From contig JBIIJL010000088.1 in NCBI GenBank assembly GCA_044233795.1, positions 1-7,732 of the forward strand: a stretch of DNA of 7,732 nt. The letters are read 5' to 3'. Positions within the stretch are counted from its first letter, which is position 1; each line of letters begins with the position of its first letter. Made by a program: the position numbers and the translations under genes. The notes below the pieces were generated by a model, which saw only the letters and a list, made by a program, of their open reading frames with translations, searched no databases and was not told the origin of the DNA. Shown piece by piece: positions 5,099 through 7,732 of the stretch. The DNA comes from JBIIJL01 sp044233795. GTDB taxonomy: Bacteria; Pseudomonadota; Gammaproteobacteria; Legionellales; Legionellaceae.

Positions 5099-6535
5099 CT
5101 ATCCAAGTCTTATCCTTTGCCCGGGTTTTAACACATGACCTTTTAATTGTGGGTTGATTTTAAGTAAAGCTGCTGTTTTGGTGTTGTTTCTTTTGGCAAT
5201 ATCGATAAGTTTATCCCCGGATTTGATGGTGTAGAGGCTGCTAGGTTGATTTTTTTTCCAAATTATTAATTGTTGTCCTGGATGAAGGGCTTCGTTAATT
5301 GCAATTTGATTCCAGATCTTAAGGGTTTTTTCATCGATTCCATAAAGGCGGGAAATACTCACATAAGATTCATTGTTTTGAACGATGTGAATAACTTTAT
5401 ACAGATCTGATTTGATAAAATGGGGCAGCGGCGGGGGAGTAAGGACAGGAGATATCGCTTTTGCAAGATCCGATGGATTGTTGCTAGGAATAAGCACAAA
5501 ATCCCCTTTTTTAAGGTGATTAGATTTTAGTTGGTTGAGCTCTTTAATCAAATTGACAGTGGTGTGGTATTTTTGCGCGATAAATGATAAATCATCACCA
5601 GCACGTACAGCATGTCTGGTCCAACTAACGCGGTCCCCTTGAGGAACGTGGGCGAGTTTTCGACTAAAGTCATCCACTCTATCGGCTGGGATGAGTAATT
5701 TAAAAGGTTGATAGGGTGCGGTTGCCCAACGGTTAAAGCCAGGATTGAGTTTGATGAGTTCTTTATAGGAAATGCCGGCGAGTTTTGCTGCATGGTTAAG
5801 GTCAATTTGGCTACCAATATTAACTTCTTCAAAATAGGGTGTGTGAGCGATTTCAGGTAGACGTAGGTGGTAACGCTCTGGATATTGAATGACTTCAGCG
5901 AGTGCGAGCAGGCGGGGGATGTAGGCTTTGGTTTCTTGAGGCACGTTTAACGACCAGAAGCTCGGTCGATCTCGTGTTTGATGACTTGAGGCAATGATCT
6001 TAGACAAAGCACCTTCACCATAATCATAGGCTGCAAAGGCTAAAATCCAATCGCTATTAAAATAGTCTTTCAAATAGGCAAGATAGTTCAATGCAGCGTT
6101 GGTTGAGGGGCCAATACTTCGCCGCCCATCGTACCACCAGTCTTGTTTCAAGCCTAACTCGGTTCCCGTTCCAGGCATCAGTTGCCAAAGTCCCGCAGCA
6201 CCTGCTCCTGAATAGGCAAATGGATCAAATGAACTTTCTATCATAGGGATGAGCGCTATTTCGCCGGGCAGGTGGCGTTTTTTAATTTCAGTGACAATAT
6301 GATAGATGTAAGGTTCAGATTTTCTAGCTAGATCTTGAACATAATTTGGATGAGAGGCTAAATAGCGAATTTGTGTTTGAACCTCAGCGCGAGTCACTTC
6401 ATGATTGAGAGAAAACTCTTTGCGCAATACATCCCAAACGTTCCCGGTTGCTTGATGGGGTCTGAGTGTCGGCGCTGCCGCGAAACTTGGTAAAGTGAGT
6501 AACAAGCAGTATATGATGAGTGATTTAAACTTCAA
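5099..6535 (-). CDS. mltD: MltD-like lytic transglycosylase with three LysM domains
   Basis: This 478-residue exported enzyme should cleave peptidoglycan glycan strands in the periplasm. A Sec signal peptide covers about 1-20 (KFKSLIIYCLLLTLPSFAA). There is no lipobox cysteine, whereas E. coli MltD is a lipoprotein. The family 1 SLT domain (about 75-215) has catalytic E100 in ALIPMIESSFDP, then GAAGLWQLMPGTG and YDGRRS. The usual AAYNSGEG motif reads AAYDYGEG at 168-175. After a family-specific linker come three LysM repeats, at about 308-349, 379-425 (divergent) and 435-477; E. coli MltD has two. The start is TTG, two codons after an in-frame TAA. It gives a proper signal peptide, although the upstream AGG is a weak binding site. 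It lies 102 bases downstream of gloB, as the two are neighbours in E. coli. Confidence 0.9.
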   Translation of the reverse strand: MKFKSLIIYCLLLTLPSFAAAPTLRPHQATGNVWDVLRKEFSLNHEVTRAEVQTQIRYLASHPNYVQDLARKSEPYIYHIVTEIKKRHLPGEIALIPMIESSFDPFAYSGAGAAGLWQLMPGTGTELGLKQDWWYDGRRSIGPSTNAALNYLAYLKDYFNSDWILAFAAYDYGEGALSKIIASSHQTRDRPSFWSLNVPQETKAYIPRLLALAEVIQYPERYHLRLPEIAHTPYFEEVNIGSQIDLNHAAKLAGISYKELIKLNPGFNRWATAPYQPFKLLIPADRVDDFSRKLAHVPQGDRVSWTRHAVRAGDDLSFIAQKYHTTVNLIKELNQLKSNHLKKGDFVLIPSNNPSDLAKAISPVLTPPPLPHFIKSDLYKVIHIVQNNESYVSISRLYGIDEKTLKIWNQIAINEALHPGQQLIIWKKNQPSSLYTIKSGDKLIDIAKRNNTKTAALLKINPQLKGHVLKPGQRIRLG

Positions 6536-6589
6536 AACTTAAGCCTAATATAACCAAAGGGTGAACAGTCTACTAAAAAAAAGCAGTGT

Positions 6590-6620
6590 ATGATACCCTT
6601 TTGGAAATAAATTTATTCAA
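6590..6620 (-). promoter_or_regulatory. Possible promoter of the mltD-like gene
   Basis: In the 102-base gap after gloB, the - strand carries TTGAAT (6620-6615) and TATCAT (6595-6590) with a 19-base spacer. Both hexamers are reasonable, but the spacing is longer than the preferred 17. A second candidate -10, TATATT at 6552-6547, lies very close to the start codon and has no -35. The gap has no convincing terminator for gloB, so read-through from gloB is also possible. Confidence 0.25.
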
Positions 6621-6637
6621 AAAGCACATATTTAGCT

Positions 6638-7411
6638 CTATTGAGAGTGAACAAAAGTATCTTTTTTTTGTCTTAATAGTTTAAAAACGGACAGTGAATC
6701 AATCGCTGAGACCCCTTGTTGCTGTGCATAGGCAATGATGTCAGGCATTTCTGTTCGCATAAAAGGATTGATCTCGCGCTCTTTGGCAATTGTTGAGGGT
6801 AGAGAACAATGCGAGGGGTGTTGCTCTAAAAATGCTAAATGCGCCCGAATTGGAGAGTGAAGGGGCTCAATCGATTCGGCAAAATAAAGATTATTTAGAG
6901 TATATTCATGTCCACAGTATATTTTTGTATCTTTAGGTAGTGACTTTAATAACTGGATGGATTGATGAAGTTCCTCCATAGTGCCATCAAACACACGACC
7001 ACAGCCTGCAGAAAACAGAGTGTCGCCGCAAAAGAGCCACCCTCTCGTAGGTTCTTGATAACAAATATGCGTACGAGTATGTCCGGGAGTGTTGATGACT
7101 CGGAAGTCGTGGCATCCAATATGTATAATATTTTCGTCACGGACTGTATGTTGAATTAATGGGAGTCGGTCATCTTTAGGTCCATAGACTTGAGCGCTCG
7201 GAAAAATTTCAAGAAGCTCACTTATTCCCCCTGCGTGATCTGGATGGTGATGAGTGATAAGCATGTCGCTAAGCTTCAACTGATGGGTGTTAGCAAAAGC
7301 TAACACAGGGTTTGAGTCTCCCGGGTCAACGGCCGCAAAAGTGTGGGTTTTCTCATTCACGAAAACCCATATGTAATTGTCATTGAATGCTTTTATTGCT
7401 TGGATGGGCAT
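6638..7411 (-). CDS. gloB: Hydroxyacylglutathione hydrolase (glyoxalase II)
   Basis: GloB hydrolyses S-D-lactoylglutathione to D-lactate and glutathione, the second step of methylglyoxal detoxification in the cytoplasm. The 257-residue product has the metallo-beta-lactamase fold with a complete two-metal site: H54, H56, D58 and H59 in THHHPDHAGG, H111 (NTPGHT), D130 (FCGDTLFSAGCGR) and H168 (CGHEYT). The N-terminus, FNDNYIWVF, and the C-terminal KEREINPFMR segment, which belongs to the substrate-binding HAGH C-terminal domain, favour true GloB over other hydrolases of the fold. E. coli GloB is 251 residues. The ATG start is fixed by homology. GAGAG seven bases upstream is a modest ribosome binding site, and the preceding rlmJ frame overlaps the start by 19 bases. 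Expression is therefore probably coupled to rlmJ. Confidence 0.96.
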   Translation of the reverse strand: MPIQAIKAFNDNYIWVFVNEKTHTFAAVDPGDSNPVLAFANTHQLKLSDMLITHHHPDHAGGISELLEIFPSAQVYGPKDDRLPLIQHTVRDENIIHIGCHDFRVINTPGHTRTHICYQEPTRGWLFCGDTLFSAGCGRVFDGTMEELHQSIQLLKSLPKDTKIYCGHEYTLNNLYFAESIEPLHSPIRAHLAFLEQHPSHCSLPSTIAKEREINPFMRTEMPDIIAYAQQQGVSAIDSLSVFKLLRQKKDTFVHSQ

Positions 7412-7732
7412 AACAAGCTCTCAATTGAATATGAAGAACGTCCCGGATTAAAGAGCTTGCAGAGGGTGTCTAGACCTGTGCTCAACTCATCTTTAAGAAG
7501 GTAAGGTGGATTTATAATCCACAGTCCACAACCTGTCATCCCAGAATTATTGGGTGATTCTAATGTAAATTCTAGTTTTAAATTGTTTTGTGCTCCAACG
7601 TTACAAAGTCCATTGTGTAAATCACGGTTGAGCTTTTTATCGACGATGGGATACCAAAGGCAATAAACCCCAGTTTCAAATCGCGCAGAGGCCTTTTTTA
7701 AAAGGCGCGGAATTAATCGATAGTCTGTTTTT
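7393..7732 (-). CDS. rlmJ: 23S rRNA (adenine-2030-N6)-methyltransferase RlmJ, C-terminal part
   Basis: A frame enters from the right edge and runs for 112 residues to TAA at 7395-7393. It matches the C-terminal half of RlmJ (YhiR), which methylates A2030 of 23S rRNA using S-adenosylmethionine. The visible landmarks are RFETGVYCLWYPIVDKK, corresponding to FATGTYALWYPV in E. coli, then LEFTLESPN, and GMTGCGLWIINPPYLL, corresponding to GMTASGMIVINPPW. The catalytic DPPY motif would lie upstream, outside the window. The frame continues 19 bases into gloB and ends IESLLCPSKQ. This tail differs from the E. coli end, but there is no sign of a broken frame. It is on the same strand as gloB and probably shares its transcript. 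Confidence 0.9.
   Translation of the reverse strand, partial: KTDYRLIPRLLKKASARFETGVYCLWYPIVDKKLNRDLHNGLCNVGAQNNLKLEFTLESPNNSGMTGCGLWIINPPYLLKDELSTGLDTLCKLFNPGRSSYSIESLLCPSKQ

Noticed and set aside
5548..5832. 94-codon - strand frame inside the mltD-like gene
   Set aside because: It lies wholly within the well-supported lytic transglycosylase in another frame and shows no family features.
6606..6617. AT-only palindrome AATAAATTTATT after gloB
   Set aside because: It has no GC pairs and no following T tract in the right place, so it is unlikely to be a terminator; low-complexity AT sequence explains it.
6946..7159. Pair of about 64-codon frames on both strands inside gloB
   Set aside because: Both fall in the conserved metal-binding part of gloB and are shadows of that coding sequence.

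Overview
The window looks like chromosomal, mostly housekeeping DNA from a gammaproteobacterium. The best guess is a Legionella-type member of the Legionellales. This rests on the moderately AT-rich base composition with AT-rich gaps, the gammaproteobacterial yebC-ruvC-ruvA order, and a response regulator/sensor pair that resembles the proteins called PmrA and PmrB in Legionella and Coxiella. The genus is an inference; the protein families are clear.

Layout, left to right. (1) 1-134: the 3' end of an unrecognised + strand gene. (2) 178-2059, + strand: a promoter followed by yebC, ruvC and ruvA. The genes overlap by one and four bases, so this is one transcription unit for a translation factor and two Holliday-junction proteins. 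No ruvB follows. (3) 2060-2110: a short gap between two convergent units. (4) 4773 down to 2111, - strand: yciB, a PmrA/QseB-like response regulator and its histidine kinase. They are tightly packed and probably share a promoter just upstream of yciB. (5) 4774-5098: a 325-base intergenic region with the yciB promoter, a terminator for the next unit and small unsupported open frames on both strands. (6) 7732 down to 5099, - strand: the 3' part of rlmJ, overlapping gloB, then an MltD-like lytic transglycosylase.

How the genes work together. RuvC and RuvA process recombination intermediates, with RuvB presumably encoded elsewhere. YebC sits in front of them, as is usual in proteobacteria, although its own role is in translation. 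The yciB-pmrAB cluster links a cell-envelope membrane protein to an envelope-sensing two-component system. GloB (methylglyoxal detoxification) next to the MltD-like enzyme (peptidoglycan cleavage) matches the gloB/mltD adjacency in E. coli, which points to conserved gene order rather than shared biochemistry.

I found no mobile element, CRISPR array, RNA gene, toxin-antitoxin pair or defence system, and nothing I would call a new system. The points most worth a second look are the absence of ruvB after ruvA, the unusual architecture of the MltD-like protein, the yciB-pmrAB grouping, and the 325-base gap.
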